64,000 nt of DNA from Dyadobacter sp. CY347 (GCF_021502655.1 NZ_JAKFFT010000006.1:100430-164429); one strand, 5' to 3'; shown: positions 1 through 9,524, counted from the first letter of the stretch. Notes: generated by a model from the sequence alone, not told the origin. Made by a program: numbers and translations.

Positions 1-949
1 GTCCAACAGCCTTTAATGTCTTAGGATCAATATGTTCCATGGTGTCGTCATTTGTGTGCCATTGATCGAAGAACGTTTTTGAAGCATTGTTGGCACGCGT
101 GTGAATGATATCGATCATCGGAATCTTAGCGATTTTGTTCACCGGAAGATGGTCGTCTGTAATGGCACCGCCTCTTTCGTTGATAAAAATATTGTTGTAT
201 CCAAGTCTGCTCGCCGTATTCCAAACAGAATTCACAACACTTTCAGCCATCTGGACAGAATACCCTTCTTTGAAGAAAGTTGCTCCTTTTGCACCAGCCA
301 TGTCTAACAAAATTCCGAAATATGCTGTGTAATTTGGCGTATGTTTATTCGCTGCCCAATATTGTGAACCAAGGCAGAAACCACCATACTCATCACTTGC
401 CTTTTCAGAATTTCCCCAATCCTCAGCGTCAAAGAAAATAATGTCAACACCAATCTCCGGAGCGGGTTTTTGAGCGGATAGCACGCGAGCAACTTCCAAG
501 AGAATGCCCACGCCGCTCGCACCATCATTTGCTGCAAGGACCGGTTTGTATTTAACCAGCGAATCCTGGTCGGAAAAAGGTCTTGAATCCCAATGTGCTG
601 CTAAAAGAATGCGTTTTGAAGCTTTTGGATTAAAGCTGCCAATGATATTTGTGGAATTCAGGGTATTGTTGTCGTAAGTCGTCGCCTTAAATTTTTGCTC
701 AACAACGTCCAAACCGTAACCTTTAAGCGTTGCGGCTAAATAAGCTGCACAAGCATCGTGCTGTTTCGTATTTGGAACCCTAGGGCCAAAATCAACTTGC
801 TTTTGCACAAACTTATAAGCCGAATCCTCGCTGAATGCAGGGCTTTTCACCAACGCAGGCGCTTGCTCGGCGGCTTGTTCGGAACTGTCTTTGGTTTTGC
901 AGCCGTAAGCCAGCACACAGACAAACAATAATATAGATAACTTTTTCAT
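1..949 (-). CDS. M28-family zinc peptidase / glutaminyl-peptide cyclotransferase-like lipoprotein (3' end outside window)
   Basis: The C-terminus is cut off by the window edge; 316 residues are visible. The start ATG lies 2 bases after the cysS stop codon. The N-terminus is a lipoprotein signal (MKKLSILLFVCVLAYGC, Cys17), so the product should be anchored in the envelope. Zinc-site motifs of the M28/glutaminyl cyclase fold are present in order: HWDSRPF, ANDGASG, FFDAEDWG, LLDMAG and, near the edge, WHTNDDT. That set fits bacterial glutaminyl cyclase-like M28 proteins, which cyclise N-terminal Gln of exported proteins, but an aminopeptidase role cannot be excluded by eye. The very close spacing to cysS suggests co-transcription from the cysS side. 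Confidence 0.85.
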   Translation of the reverse strand, partial: MKKLSILLFVCVLAYGCKTKDSSEQAAEQAPALVKSPAFSEDSAYKFVQKQVDFGPRVPNTKQHDACAAYLAATLKGYGLDVVEQKFKATTYDNNTLNSTNIIGSFNPKASKRILLAAHWDSRPFSDQDSLVKYKPVLAANDGASGVGILLEVARVLSAQKPAPEIGVDIIFFDAEDWGNSEKASDEYGGFCLGSQYWAANKHTPNYTAYFGILLDMAGAKGATFFKEGYSVQMAESVVNSVWNTASRLGYNNIFINERGGAITDDHLPVNKIAKIPMIDIIHTRANNASKTFFDQWHTNDDTMEHIDPKTLKAVG

Positions 950-951
950 AA

Positions 952-2454
952 TCACTCTTCGTAAGCCCAATCGATCCGCACTTTTGTGTCGCGGATTACC
1001 AGTCCCTGATTTTTGAAGTAAGAACGGATTTCGTCTACTTTTTCGTAGTTCATTGATAATTTATATTCCTTATACAATTTCAGCATGCCGTCGAGGATGG
1101 CATAACCCTCGCTCAACTCTTCTTTCAGACCTAAAACGTCCTCGAAAAATGCGATGAAATTGTGTTTCAAAGCATTAAATGTTTCCTCCCCAAGCGCCGC
1201 CGATTTCAGCTGGCCCATGTTGAGCATATTAATGTATTTGAGCAAATTAAAAAGGTTGGCGAATGCAACCGACGTGTTCAGGTCATCATTCATTGCGCCA
1301 TAGAATCCGTCAATCGATTTTTCTATTTCAATTTTCTTGATCTCATCAATGCTTACGCCTTCTTCTGGCACATAGGAAAGCAATTTTGCATTTCTCAGGC
1401 CATTTGCCAGCTTTTTGTAACCCTTATGCGCAGCCTTTAATGCGTCATTTGAGAAATCAAGCGTGCTGCGATATTGGCTTTGGAGCATAAAAAAGCGCAC
1501 TGTCATCGGGCTGTAAGCCTGTTCCAGCAAATCATGATTTCCGGAAAATAGCTCAGCGGGCAAAAACGAGTTATTGAGCGATTTGGACATTTTCTGTCCG
1601 TTTACCGTCAGCATATTCGTATGCATCCAGTAACGCACCGGCTCCTCATTTGTTAAGGATTTTCCTTGCGCAATCTCGCATTCGTGGTGCGGGAATTTTA
1701 AATCCATTCCGCCGCCGTGAATGTCAAATTGTTTTCCTAAATATTTGGCACTCATGCACGTACATTCCAAATGCCATCCCGGAAAGCCCATTCCCCAAGG
1801 AGAATCCCATTGCATGATGTGCTCAGGGCTGGCCCTTTTCCATAACGCGAAATCGAGCGGATTGCGCTTTTCAGACTGTCCGTCCAACTCGCGGGTTTCA
1901 TTCAACAGATCTTCGATGATCCGGCCAGAAAGCTTGCCATATTCATTGCCGTCCGCCTGATATTTATTGATATCAAAATACACAGAGCCGTTCGATTCGT
2001 AAGCAGCGCCTTTTTCTATCAAAGTCTTCACTGCTTCAATCTGCTCAATTAAATGTCCCGTTGCAGTCGGTTCAATACTGGGTGGAATCAGGTTGAATGT
2101 TGCTGAAACGTCGTGAAAGTCATTGGTATAGCGCTGTACGATCTCCATCGGTTCAAGCTTTTGCAGCTTCGCCATTTTGCCAATTTTATCTTCACCGACT
2201 TCGCCATCGCCCACCAGATGACCTACATCCGTAATGTTCCGCACATAGCGGACTTTATAGCCAATGTGCGTTAGATATCTGTAAAGAATATCGAAAGACA
2301 AAAACGTACGAATGTTTCCTAAGTGAACATTATTATAAACCGTTGGACCGCAGACATACATGCCGACATAAGGAGGAGCAATAGGAACAAACACATCCTT
2401 TTTACGGGTCAGTGTATTGAATATTTTAAGCGGCTGGAAAGTTTGCGCGGTCAT
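952..2454 (-). CDS. cysS: Cysteinyl-tRNA synthetase
   Basis: Full-length 500-residue class I aminoacyl-tRNA synthetase that charges tRNA-Cys in the cytoplasm. The N-terminal CGPTVYNNVHLGN segment carries the cysteine-binding zinc Cys and the HIGH-type motif (HLGN). Further zinc ligands are in LECTCMSAKYLG and HHECE, and the KMSKS loop is GQKMSKSLNN. The C-terminal helical anticodon-binding region follows and ends in a short domain that finishes with RIDWAYEE. The length is typical. It lies immediately upstream of the M28 lipoprotein gene, probably in one transcript. Nothing is missing from the catalytic set. Confidence 0.97.
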   Translation of the reverse strand: MTAQTFQPLKIFNTLTRKKDVFVPIAPPYVGMYVCGPTVYNNVHLGNIRTFLSFDILYRYLTHIGYKVRYVRNITDVGHLVGDGEVGEDKIGKMAKLQKLEPMEIVQRYTNDFHDVSATFNLIPPSIEPTATGHLIEQIEAVKTLIEKGAAYESNGSVYFDINKYQADGNEYGKLSGRIIEDLLNETRELDGQSEKRNPLDFALWKRASPEHIMQWDSPWGMGFPGWHLECTCMSAKYLGKQFDIHGGGMDLKFPHHECEIAQGKSLTNEEPVRYWMHTNMLTVNGQKMSKSLNNSFLPAELFSGNHDLLEQAYSPMTVRFFMLQSQYRSTLDFSNDALKAAHKGYKKLANGLRNAKLLSYVPEEGVSIDEIKKIEIEKSIDGFYGAMNDDLNTSVAFANLFNLLKYINMLNMGQLKSAALGEETFNALKHNFIAFFEDVLGLKEELSEGYAILDGMLKLYKEYKLSMNYEKVDEIRSYFKNQGLVIRDTKVRIDWAYEE

Positions 2455-2474
2455 CTATGTTTTTACTTTTTGAT

Positions 2475-2867
2475 CTAATATTTGGAGGACGGTTTTTGTA
2501 GTCTCATTTCGACCCATCCGATAATTTGCTCTGCTCTGTCAAAGCCTATCTCTGCTAGTTCTGCACTCTTGGCGCCATCATAGCCCATTGCGAGATGTAG
2601 AATTTCATATGCCAAAGCAAAGTTGGAGGTGACTTTTTTGTCCATACTGCTTAATTCCTTTTGATACCATTCAACACTCTTTCTAGATTTCTTCTTTTTC
2701 TCTCCAAGTAATTCGTTCAGTGCTAATAATATTCCTGTGTAAGCAGTATGCCCCGCGATCTTTACATATTTTACATCACGATACAACCCATCTTGCTTCT
2801 TAGCATTGTTGCTCAAAAAATCCTTTGCATTGTCAATGTGCCTTCTGGCTTCGCTGATCGCTTCCAT
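2475..2867 (-). CDS. DUF5618-like protein
   Basis: A 130-residue, mostly helical, Lys/Glu-rich soluble protein without signal peptide or membrane segment. The phrase YVKIAGHTAYTGILLALN and the terminal GFDRAEQIIGWVEMRL resemble the DUF5618 family of Bacteroidota, recognised from memory. The fold resembles small HEPN-type helical bundles, but I see no clear RxxxxH nuclease motif, so no activity is proposed. It ends 20 bases before the start of cysS and may be co-transcribed with it. A -7-like TATTTTTG element on the minus strand at 2902-2909 lies 35 bases upstream of the ATG, with no good -33 box. Confidence 0.75.
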   Translation of the reverse strand: MEAISEARRHIDNAKDFLSNNAKKQDGLYRDVKYVKIAGHTAYTGILLALNELLGEKKKKSRKSVEWYQKELSSMDKKVTSNFALAYEILHLAMGYDGAKSAELAEIGFDRAEQIIGWVEMRLQKPSSKY

Positions 2868-3052
2868 AGTAATGTGTTAGTGGTGAAAGTGGTAAATTTT
2901 ACAAAAATAGCAAATAACCGATGATTGATTTAAACAGTTTGGCATAATACAATGTGACGGGGATGCTATTCGGGCGTTTTGATTATCTTCGCAGCGCTTT
3001 TATGGAGAAGGCCAAAATTGAAACTATCTTAAAATCAATACAATACTAATTT

Positions 3053-3970
3053 ATGAGTTTATTAACCGTAGGATCTGTTGCATTCGATGCACTCGAAACA
3101 CCTTTTGGAAAAACAGATAAAATTATTGGCGGTGCGGCCACTTACATCACACTAGCAGCATCATATTTCACCAAAGAAAATAATCTGGTAGCCGTTGTCG
3201 GTGGCGATTTCCCCGATGAAATGATCTCCCTATTGCAAGATCACGGCGTTAATACAGAAGGACTTGAAATCGTTCAGGACGGAAAAACCTTCTTCTGGTC
3301 AGGGAAATATCATGAGGATATGAACACGCGCGACACGCTTGTGACGGAGCTCAATGTAATGGAACATTTCGATCCTATTATTCCGGAAACTTACCAAGGC
3401 ACAACGTTCCTAATGTTGGGGAACACAGTTCCAGCAACGCAAAAGCTAATTATCGAACGCATGACATCCCGTCCAAAACTCATCATGCTGGACACGATGA
3501 ACCTTTGGATGAACATTGCAATGGATGATCTGAAGGCAGTGTTGAAAATGGTGGATCTGATCACGATCAATGATGAGGAAGCGCGCCAGCTTTCGGGAGA
3601 ATACTCGTTGCGGAAGGCTGCGAAGAAAATCCTGGAAATGGGGCCGAAAACTTTGATCATTAAAAAAGGAGAACACGGCGCATTGTTGTTTCAGGACGAT
3701 AGGATTTTCTTTGCACCCGCATTGCCGTTGGAAGAAGTTTTTGATCCAACCGGCGCGGGAGACACATTTGCAGGCGGATTTATCGGTTATCTGGCGAGCA
3801 CGGATGACATTTCGTTTGAAAACATGAAACGTGCGATTATTTACGGATCTGCAATGGCGTCTTTCTGTGTGGAAAAATTTGGAACAGAGCGTATTGTGAA
3901 CCTTACGCAGGAAGAAATTAATGCAAGAGTTCAGGATTTTGTGAATTTGTCGAGTTTCGAAATTCAATAA
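3053..3970 (+). CDS. PfkB/ribokinase-family sugar kinase
   Basis: A 305-residue cytoplasmic kinase of the ribokinase fold. The N-terminal MSLLTVGSVAFDAL and the IIGGAATY glycine pair match the substrate-binding start of the family. The C-terminal signature DPTGAGDTFAGGF contains the anion hole and the catalytic Asp, and ITINDEEARQL is the typical central element. The substrate (ribose, adenosine, fructose or another) cannot be told from the sequence. It stands alone between a minus-strand gene and the glycerophosphodiesterase gene. A TATCTTCG element at 2984-2991 could be the -7 box, but no TTG lies at the right distance. Confidence 0.9.
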   Translation: MSLLTVGSVAFDALETPFGKTDKIIGGAATYITLAASYFTKENNLVAVVGGDFPDEMISLLQDHGVNTEGLEIVQDGKTFFWSGKYHEDMNTRDTLVTELNVMEHFDPIIPETYQGTTFLMLGNTVPATQKLIIERMTSRPKLIMLDTMNLWMNIAMDDLKAVLKMVDLITINDEEARQLSGEYSLRKAAKKILEMGPKTLIIKKGEHGALLFQDDRIFFAPALPLEEVFDPTGAGDTFAGGFIGYLASTDDISFENMKRAIIYGSAMASFCVEKFGTERIVNLTQEEINARVQDFVNLSSFEIQ

Positions 3971-4052
3971 TTACCCGTTTTGAAAGTTTATAAGTCTATG
4001 AGTTAAGAAGTTTTTATTCTTACTTGTAGACTTGTTTTTTATAAAGCCCATC

Positions 4053-4856
4053 ATGCTCAGCAAAGCCACAAATCTTCTTTTCCTGTCGTTATTCATGTCT
4101 TTGAGCGCGGTTGCGCAGCAGGTTTTGCCTGAAACCAAGCATAAGCTTGTTGTCATCGCGCACCGTGGAAGCCACATTAATGTTCCTGAAAACACCCTTG
4201 CCGCTGCCAGAGAAGCCATCAACGCCGGGGCTGATTATGTGGAGGTGGATTTGCGGACAACCAAAGACGGTCATTTGGTCGTGCTGCATGACGCAACTGT
4301 GGACAGAACCACCAACGGCGCAGGAAAAGTGAGCACAATGACGCTGGATGAGGTGAAGCATTTGCAGGTTTTCAATCGAAATAAGAAAACCAACAAAATT
4401 CCCGAATTCAAGGAATTATTGGCTGTTTGCAAAGATAAGATCAACATTTACCTCGATTTTAAAGCAGCGGATGCCGCTGAAACCTGGAAGCAAATTCAAG
4501 CTGTGGGCATGCAAAAGCAGGTGATTGTTTACCTTAATAAAGAAAGTGATTATCAGGAATGGCAAAAAGTTGCTCCGAATGTGCCCTTAATGTCAAGTTT
4601 GCCCAAAGACATTGATACAAAAGAAAAGTTGACCGGTTTTTTGGAAAAAATGCCTTTGAAAATCGTTGATAACCTCCCGCATCCGCATCTTTTGAGCGCG
4701 TTGAATGAAGCAGGTGTGCAGGTTTGGCTCGATGTGCAAAGTGCAACCGAAGGACCGGCTTCCTGGAAAGTGGCTTTGGAAAAGCGCGTCCAAGGTTTGC
4801 AAACCGATCAGCCAGCAGCATTAATCAAATATTTGCAGGATAATAACGTGAGATAA
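4053..4856 (+). CDS. Glycerophosphodiester phosphodiesterase, secreted
   Basis: GDPD-family TIM-barrel hydrolase that splits glycerophosphodiesters to sn-glycerol 3-phosphate and an alcohol. The catalytic motif HRGSHINVPENT, the metal ligands in YVEVDLRTTKDG and the second His in LHDATVDRTT are all present near the N-terminus. I chose the ATG at 4053 (MLSKATNLLFLSLFMSLSAVAQ), which gives a clean signal peptide ending at AVAQ. An ATG 7 codons earlier (4032) is also open. The product is probably periplasmic. It is convergent with tag, whose stop lies directly behind this gene. Confidence 0.9.
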   Translation: MLSKATNLLFLSLFMSLSAVAQQVLPETKHKLVVIAHRGSHINVPENTLAAAREAINAGADYVEVDLRTTKDGHLVVLHDATVDRTTNGAGKVSTMTLDEVKHLQVFNRNKKTNKIPEFKELLAVCKDKINIYLDFKAADAAETWKQIQAVGMQKQVIVYLNKESDYQEWQKVAPNVPLMSSLPKDIDTKEKLTGFLEKMPLKIVDNLPHPHLLSALNEAGVQVWLDVQSATEGPASWKVALEKRVQGLQTDQPAALIKYLQDNNVR

Positions 4857-5408
4857 TCAGGCCTTTGCCGTCGCTTCAATCAGTTTCACTTTCTTAAAAA
4901 TAGGGCAATCCGGCGTGTGTGCGCCAGGTAAGTAGCCTGTGCTCATGAGGAATTCATTCACGATTTCACCGCCGGTGAATTTGAATGTTTTCTTAAAAAG
5001 CTTAATCCATTCTTCTTTTGTCAAAGGATGATGCGCGTCGATCCAGCCTTTAAATGATCCGTAATCCTTTTTTAATTCCAGGATTTTCTGCGCATTGACT
5101 ATCGCAGCATTCACCTTCAAACGATTACGAACGATTCCTGCATCCAGCAATAGTCTTTCCCGATCCGATTCATCATACTGAGCGATCTTCTCAATGGAAA
5201 AATTATCATAAGCTTTTCGAAAACTATCCTGCTTTCTCAACATTAATGTCCAGCTCAATCCTGCCTGATTAATTTCAAGGATCAAACGACCGAAAAGCTC
5301 ATCATCATCTGTGATCTGGAAACCATATTGGTTGTCGTGATAGTGCTTATTTAGTAGAAAGTCGGTCGTTTCTAAAATATTATGATTGATATAGCTGCAA
5401 TAAGACAT
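4857..5408 (-). CDS. tag: DNA-3-methyladenine glycosylase I
   Basis: Base-excision repair enzyme that removes 3-methyladenine. With the ATG at 5408 the protein starts MSYC, so Cys4 lines up with the first zinc ligand of E. coli Tag. The HYHD segment and the C-terminal AHTPDCP supply the other zinc ligands. The NQAGLSW segment, with the Glu just before it, is the 3-methyladenine pocket. An in-frame start 15 codons upstream (5453) would add an unrelated leader and is less likely. About 183 residues, normal for the family. Its 3' end abuts the convergent glycerophosphodiesterase gene. Confidence 0.92.
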   Translation of the reverse strand: MSYCSYINHNILETTDFLLNKHYHDNQYGFQITDDDELFGRLILEINQAGLSWTLMLRKQDSFRKAYDNFSIEKIAQYDESDRERLLLDAGIVRNRLKVNAAIVNAQKILELKKDYGSFKGWIDAHHPLTKEEWIKLFKKTFKFTGGEIVNEFLMSTGYLPGAHTPDCPIFKKVKLIEATAKA

Positions 5409-5487
5409 GAGTTGAGATAGATTTTTTGCAAATGAAACAGCTCCTTGTGACAACCCTATGTCAGTTGGTTTTGATAAAATTAAACAA

Positions 5488-6186
5488 TTAATGTTTCATC
5501 CTGCGAACGGTCCGTTGCAGCCAGGGATAACTAATGTAAAGCGCTTTTGTGGCACCAATTCCTACGCCTGCACCCATCAGCACATCCGCGAGCCAATGTT
5601 TATTATTTAAAATTCTTAATCCGCCAACTGCCGTCGCTGTTCCGTAACCGCCAATGCTGTACAGGACGCTACGCTGGCCATATTCTTCGTGTAATAGGGT
5701 CGCATTGGCAAAAGCCGTGGTCGTGTGGCCGGAGGGGAAGGAATAATAATCGGATTGGTCGGGTCGTGGATATTTGATAACCCGCTTCAAACTTTGCGTC
5801 ACACCCTGCGCTATAATGTTGGAAAGCAATGCAAGAATGACCTGATCGCCAAGTTTATGCTTACCCTTCACGCCCGCAGAGGCCAGTCCCAGACTGACTA
5901 CGCCAGGCGCATAAGGCAGAAATTCATCTGCTTTGGAGTGAAAATTGGGATATTGAGAACGTACTTTTTCATGAAAATGCCTGCTGATCTTTCCCTGGGT
6001 GACCAAACCTGCCACTGCAAGGGAAACGGGCGGAATTACATCGCCCGCTTTGATCACCCAAAGCGTAGAGTCCTGTCGGGCAGCACCTTGCGATTCATAA
6101 GCCCTTTGGGCCGCAATGTCGGGCGAAACGAATTGAAAACAGAAAATCACGCAAATCAGCTGTGTCCTCAGATAACGTGCCACCAT
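5488..6186 (-). CDS. PAP2-superfamily phosphatase, exported
   Basis: A 232-residue membrane-associated acid phosphatase of the PAP2 type. It has an N-terminal signal (to about residue 27, PDIAAQ) and the three-part catalytic signature: KRVIKYPRP, PSGHTTTAF and GGLRILNNKHWLAD, which gives the Arg-x5-His-x3-Asp pattern. Such enzymes dephosphorylate lipid phosphates such as undecaprenyl pyrophosphate, phosphatidate or lipid A; the substrate here is unknown. The start codon overlaps the kdsA stop by one base (TAATG), so it is translationally coupled to kdsA. That points to an envelope or LPS role by context. Confidence 0.9.
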   Translation of the reverse strand: MVARYLRTQLICVIFCFQFVSPDIAAQRAYESQGAARQDSTLWVIKAGDVIPPVSLAVAGLVTQGKISRHFHEKVRSQYPNFHSKADEFLPYAPGVVSLGLASAGVKGKHKLGDQVILALLSNIIAQGVTQSLKRVIKYPRPDQSDYYSFPSGHTTTAFANATLLHEEYGQRSVLYSIGGYGTATAVGGLRILNNKHWLADVLMGAGVGIGATKALYISYPWLQRTVRRMKH

Positions 6187-6998
6187 TACATCACAGCTTC
6201 GCGGACACGCACAAGTCTTTCCAAAAGCCCTTCCAATTGATCCAAAGGCAACATATTAGCCCCATCGGATTTTGCTTCCGCCGGATTGAAATGCGTTTCT
6301 ATAAATAATCCATCCGCGCCGACCGCAATGGCAGCTTTTGCAATGGTCTCAATTAGTTTTGGTTTGCCGCCCGTCACACCGGAAGCCTGGTTAGGTTGCT
6401 GCAACGAATGCGTGCAATCCATCACGACCGGAACTCCGAATGAGCTCATTTCCGGGAGGTTACGATAATCAACGATCAGATCGCCATAACCAAAGCTGTT
6501 TCCACGATCGGTCAGGATCACTTGACATTCGGGGTTAACCTCATTGATTTTTTCCACTGCGAATTTCATCGAAGCGCCGGATAAAAACTGGCCCTTTTTC
6601 ACATTTACGGCTTTTCCAGTTCTTGCAGCGGCGGCCAAAAGCTCAGTTTGACGGCATAGGAAGGCGGGGATCTGCAAAACATCCACATACTCGGCAGCAA
6701 AAGCGGCTTCATGCGATTCATGAATGTCGGTAACCACCGGGACACCAAATGTATTGCGAACTTCTTCTAGGATCTTTAATGCTTTTTCATCGCCGATTCC
6801 GGTGAATGAATCGATCTTCGTGCGGTTGGCTTTTCGGTAAGAACCTTTGAATATATAGGGGATTTTCAGTCGTTCTGTGAGGCCAGTAATATGCTCGGCG
6901 ATGCGTAATGCCATGTCCCTGCCTTCAATTGCGCAGGGGCCAGCCATTAAAAAAAATAAAGGCGATTCGGCATTTTTTATATTCGGTATCGAAATCAT
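6186..6998 (-). CDS. kdsA: 3-deoxy-8-phosphooctulonate synthase (KDO-8-P synthase)
   Basis: Condenses PEP with arabinose 5-phosphate to form KDO 8-phosphate for LPS core synthesis. The 270-residue TIM barrel has the family motifs FKGSYRKANRT, VTDIHE, LQIPAFLCRQT, VNVKKGQF and DRGNSFGYGD. Residue 22 is Cys (MAGPCAIEG), followed by CTHSLQQP, IETHFNP and KSDGANM. This Cys/His/Glu/Asp set is that of the metal-dependent class of KDO8P synthases, unlike the E. coli enzyme, which has Asn at the Cys position. It is the first gene of a two-gene unit with the PAP2 phosphatase. Confidence 0.95.
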   Translation of the reverse strand: MISIPNIKNAESPLFFLMAGPCAIEGRDMALRIAEHITGLTERLKIPYIFKGSYRKANRTKIDSFTGIGDEKALKILEEVRNTFGVPVVTDIHESHEAAFAAEYVDVLQIPAFLCRQTELLAAAARTGKAVNVKKGQFLSGASMKFAVEKINEVNPECQVILTDRGNSFGYGDLIVDYRNLPEMSSFGVPVVMDCTHSLQQPNQASGVTGGKPKLIETIAKAAIAVGADGLFIETHFNPAEAKSDGANMLPLDQLEGLLERLVRVREAVM

Positions 6999-7167
6999 AC
7001 AATACTTCGTCTGATGGTCGGTAAATGTTTTGCGAATGTACGCCTATCCTGAATGTTCTTTATAAAAATGAAGGATTTACTGGTACGCATCCGTGGTAAG
7101 CATTTGATTTTGTGCTTTTTTTATTTTCAAGACATTGAAAGCAATAAACTGTTACGACTAAAAAAAT

Positions 7168-7199
7168 TTTGACAAAGTGAATCGAAATTTCTTTCTTTG
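7168..7199 (+). promoter_or_regulatory. Promoter of acpP-fabF-rnc
   Basis: TTTG at 7168-7171 and TTTCTTTG at 7192-7199 are separated by 20 bases. This matches the Bacteroidota housekeeping promoter (TTG at -33, TAnnTTTG at -7) with one mismatch. Transcription would start near 7206, giving a leader of about 24 bases before the acpP ATG. The same box pair with the same spacing precedes rpsU. Confidence 0.55.
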
Positions 7200-7229
7200 T
7201 TCCGATTTTAACCAAAAAGTGAATATAAA

Positions 7230-7466
7230 ATGTCAGCAATTGCAGAAAGAGTTAAGCAAATTATCGTCGAAAAACTCGGCGTTGAAGAGTCGGAAGTAAC
7301 ATCGGAAGCAAACTTCCAGAACGACTTGGGAGCGGACTCTCTAGATACCGTTGAATTGATCATGGAATTTGAAAAAGAATTCAATCTATCTATCCCTGAC
7401 GATCAGGCAGAGAACATTGGTACAGTTGGTCAGGCTGTTGCATACCTGGAAGAAAACGTGAAGTAA
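7230..7466 (+). CDS. acpP: Acyl carrier protein
   Basis: A 78-residue acidic helical protein that carries fatty-acyl chains on a 4'-phosphopantetheine arm attached to the Ser of [10 protein letters not shown]. Length, charge and the motif are diagnostic of the housekeeping ACP of type II fatty acid synthesis. It is the first gene of the acpP-fabF-rnc cluster. The 43-base gap to fabF holds no terminator, so the genes are probably co-transcribed. It should partner with fabF next door and with fabD at 62-63 kb. Confidence 0.97.
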   Translation: MSAIAERVKQIIVEKLGVEESEVTSEANFQNDLGADSLDTVELIMEFEKEFNLSIPDDQAENIGTVGQAVAYLEENVK

Positions 7467-7509
7467 TTCGGTTTTTGCACCAGTATCATTTTATTTCTGT
7501 CCCCATTTT

Positions 7510-8763
7510 ATGAGTTTGAAGAGAGTTGTAATTACCGGAATGGGCGCATTAACGCCCGTTGGAAATGATGTTTCTACCTTTTGGAAAAATTTGGTTGCAG
7601 GTGTAAGCGGAGCAGCTCCTATCACGCGTTTCGACGCTGAAAAGTTTCGTACCCGTTTTGCCTGTGAAGTAAAAGGTTTGGACGTTCATAATTACATTCC
7701 TCGTCAGGAAGCGCGTAAAATGGACCCGTTTACACAATACGCCGTCATTGCAGCAGACGAGGCAATGAAGGACGCCGGCTTTGACGCAGATACGCTTGAT
7801 CTCGACAAAGCCGGTGTAATTTGGGGTACCGGAATCGGCGGGTTGAAAACCTTTGAAGAAGAGGTGATGAATTTCGCGGAAAACGGTAAAACACCCAGAT
7901 TCAACCCATTCTTTATCCCTAAAATGATCGTGGACAGTGCTTCGGGAGTTCTCTCGATCCGCTATGGTTTCCGCGGTCCCAATTTCATCACAGTTTCAGC
8001 CTGCGCCTCAGCAACCAACGCCTTGATCGATGCATTCAATTACATCAAGCTTGGGATGATGAACGTGTGTATTTCCGGAGGCTCCGAGGCAGCAGTTACC
8101 ATTGCTGGTGTTGGAGGTTTTAATGCTTTAAAAGCATTATCCGAAAGAAACGACTCTCCTGAAACGGCTTCCCGTCCTTATGATAAAGACCGTGATGGTT
8201 TTGTTTTGGGAGAAGGCGGAGCAGCGCTTATTCTGGAAGAGCTGGAACATGCAAAAGCAAGGGGAGCAAAGATTTATGCTGAAATGATTGGTGCCGGGAT
8301 GTCTTCTGACGCCTACCACATTACAGCGCCCCATCCGGAAGGCCTTGGTGCTCACATTGTTATGAAAAATGCAATTGAGAATGCAGGGATCAAGCCAGAA
8401 GATGTGGACTACATTAATACCCATGGCACTTCTACGCCAATCGGTGATCCGCAGGAGATCAAGGCGATCGAAAAATACTTTGGAGATCATGCTTATGAGC
8501 TGAATATCAGTTCAACCAAATCCATGACCGGGCATTTGCTGGGTGGAGCTGGCGCTATTGAAGCTGCGGCATGTATCCTGGCTATCCGCGATCAGGTTGT
8601 TCCTCCTACCATCAACCACTTTACAGACGATCCCGAGATCAATCCACGGTTGAACCTCACATTCAATCACGCACAGAAAAGGAAAATCAACATTGCGCTT
8701 AGTAATACTTTTGGCTTTGGCGGTCACAATGCATCAGTCATTTTCAAAAAATATGAAGACTGA
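7510..8763 (+). CDS. fabF: 3-oxoacyl-ACP synthase II
   Basis: A 417-residue condensing enzyme that elongates acyl-ACP with malonyl-ACP. The catalytic triad can be placed: Cys165 in VSACASA, His305 in NTHGTST and His342 in KSMTGHLLGG. The C-terminal SNTFGFGGHNAS loop is typical of KAS I/II. The length and the Cys-His-His set (not Cys-His-Asn) separate it from the KAS III-like gene at 45.5 kb. It lies 43 bases after acpP and 14 bases before rnc, in the arrangement widely seen in Bacteroidota. Confidence 0.97.
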   Translation: MSLKRVVITGMGALTPVGNDVSTFWKNLVAGVSGAAPITRFDAEKFRTRFACEVKGLDVHNYIPRQEARKMDPFTQYAVIAADEAMKDAGFDADTLDLDKAGVIWGTGIGGLKTFEEEVMNFAENGKTPRFNPFFIPKMIVDSASGVLSIRYGFRGPNFITVSACASATNALIDAFNYIKLGMMNVCISGGSEAAVTIAGVGGFNALKALSERNDSPETASRPYDKDRDGFVLGEGGAALILEELEHAKARGAKIYAEMIGAGMSSDAYHITAPHPEGLGAHIVMKNAIENAGIKPEDVDYINTHGTSTPIGDPQEIKAIEKYFGDHAYELNISSTKSMTGHLLGGAGAIEAAACILAIRDQVVPPTINHFTDDPEINPRLNLTFNHAQKRKINIALSNTFGFGGHNASVIFKKYED

Positions 8764-8777
8764 TTAACTAATTACAC

Positions 8778-9524
8778 TTGGCAAAGCGAATTCTTATACC
8801 GATACTCTCTCTTTTCAGAACCGGAAGTGCTGAGGATAAAAAATTTAAGGAATCGATTGCTCATGTAATTGGCGACCGGCCTTCAAATTTGGGCGTGTAC
8901 CAACTTGCTTTCCGGCATACATCTGCGTCCAGGGAAACTGCAATCAAAGGATTTCGTGAGTCTAATGAGCGGCTGGAATACTTGGGTGACGCAGTTTTAG
9001 GAATGGTGGTTGCCGAATTTCTCTTCACAAAATATCCCTACAAAGACGAAGGTTTCCTTACAGAAATCCGCTCGCGTATTGTAAATCGGGAATCATTAAA
9101 TCAAATCTCAAAAAAGCTCGGCCTTGATCGCCTGATCGAATACGATGGCAACCGCCGCGGAATGTCACCCCGATCTTCCATGTACGGCGATGCGCTTGAA
9201 GCATTTGTAGGCGCGATTTATCTGGATAAGGGTTTCCGTTTCACACGGACATTCATTATCAGCAAGCTGATTACACATTACGACCTGGATAGCATTATCC
9301 AGAACAATGCTAACTTCAAAAGCCTCATCATTGAATGGGCGCAGCGCGAAGGCAAGGAAATTCGTTTCGAAATCCTGGAAGAACGCGGCACACGGCATCA
9401 CCGTGAATTTATCTCCCAAATATTGGTAAACGACGAGCCTTTCGCACAAGGCAACGGTTTCACCAAGAAAAAAGCCGAGCAATCTGCCTCCGAACAGGCT
9501 TGCGCATTGCTCGATCTTAAATAA
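8778..9524 (+). CDS. rnc: Ribonuclease III
   Basis: Double-strand-specific endoribonuclease for rRNA and mRNA processing. The RNase III signature NERLEYLGDAVLGMVV with its acidic metal ligands is near residue 60. The second acidic box is GDALEAFVGAIYLDKG. A C-terminal double-stranded RNA-binding domain ends with KKKAEQSASEQACALL. The start codon is TTG at 8778 (protein MAKRILIP), 14 bases after the fabF stop. No in-frame ATG lies nearby, so the TTG is the best choice and may keep translation low. 248 residues, normal length. Confidence 0.95.
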   Translation: MAKRILIPILSLFRTGSAEDKKFKESIAHVIGDRPSNLGVYQLAFRHTSASRETAIKGFRESNERLEYLGDAVLGMVVAEFLFTKYPYKDEGFLTEIRSRIVNRESLNQISKKLGLDRLIEYDGNRRGMSPRSSMYGDALEAFVGAIYLDKGFRFTRTFIISKLITHYDLDSIIQNNANFKSLIIEWAQREGKEIRFEILEERGTRHHREFISQILVNDEPFAQGNGFTKKKAEQSASEQACALLDLK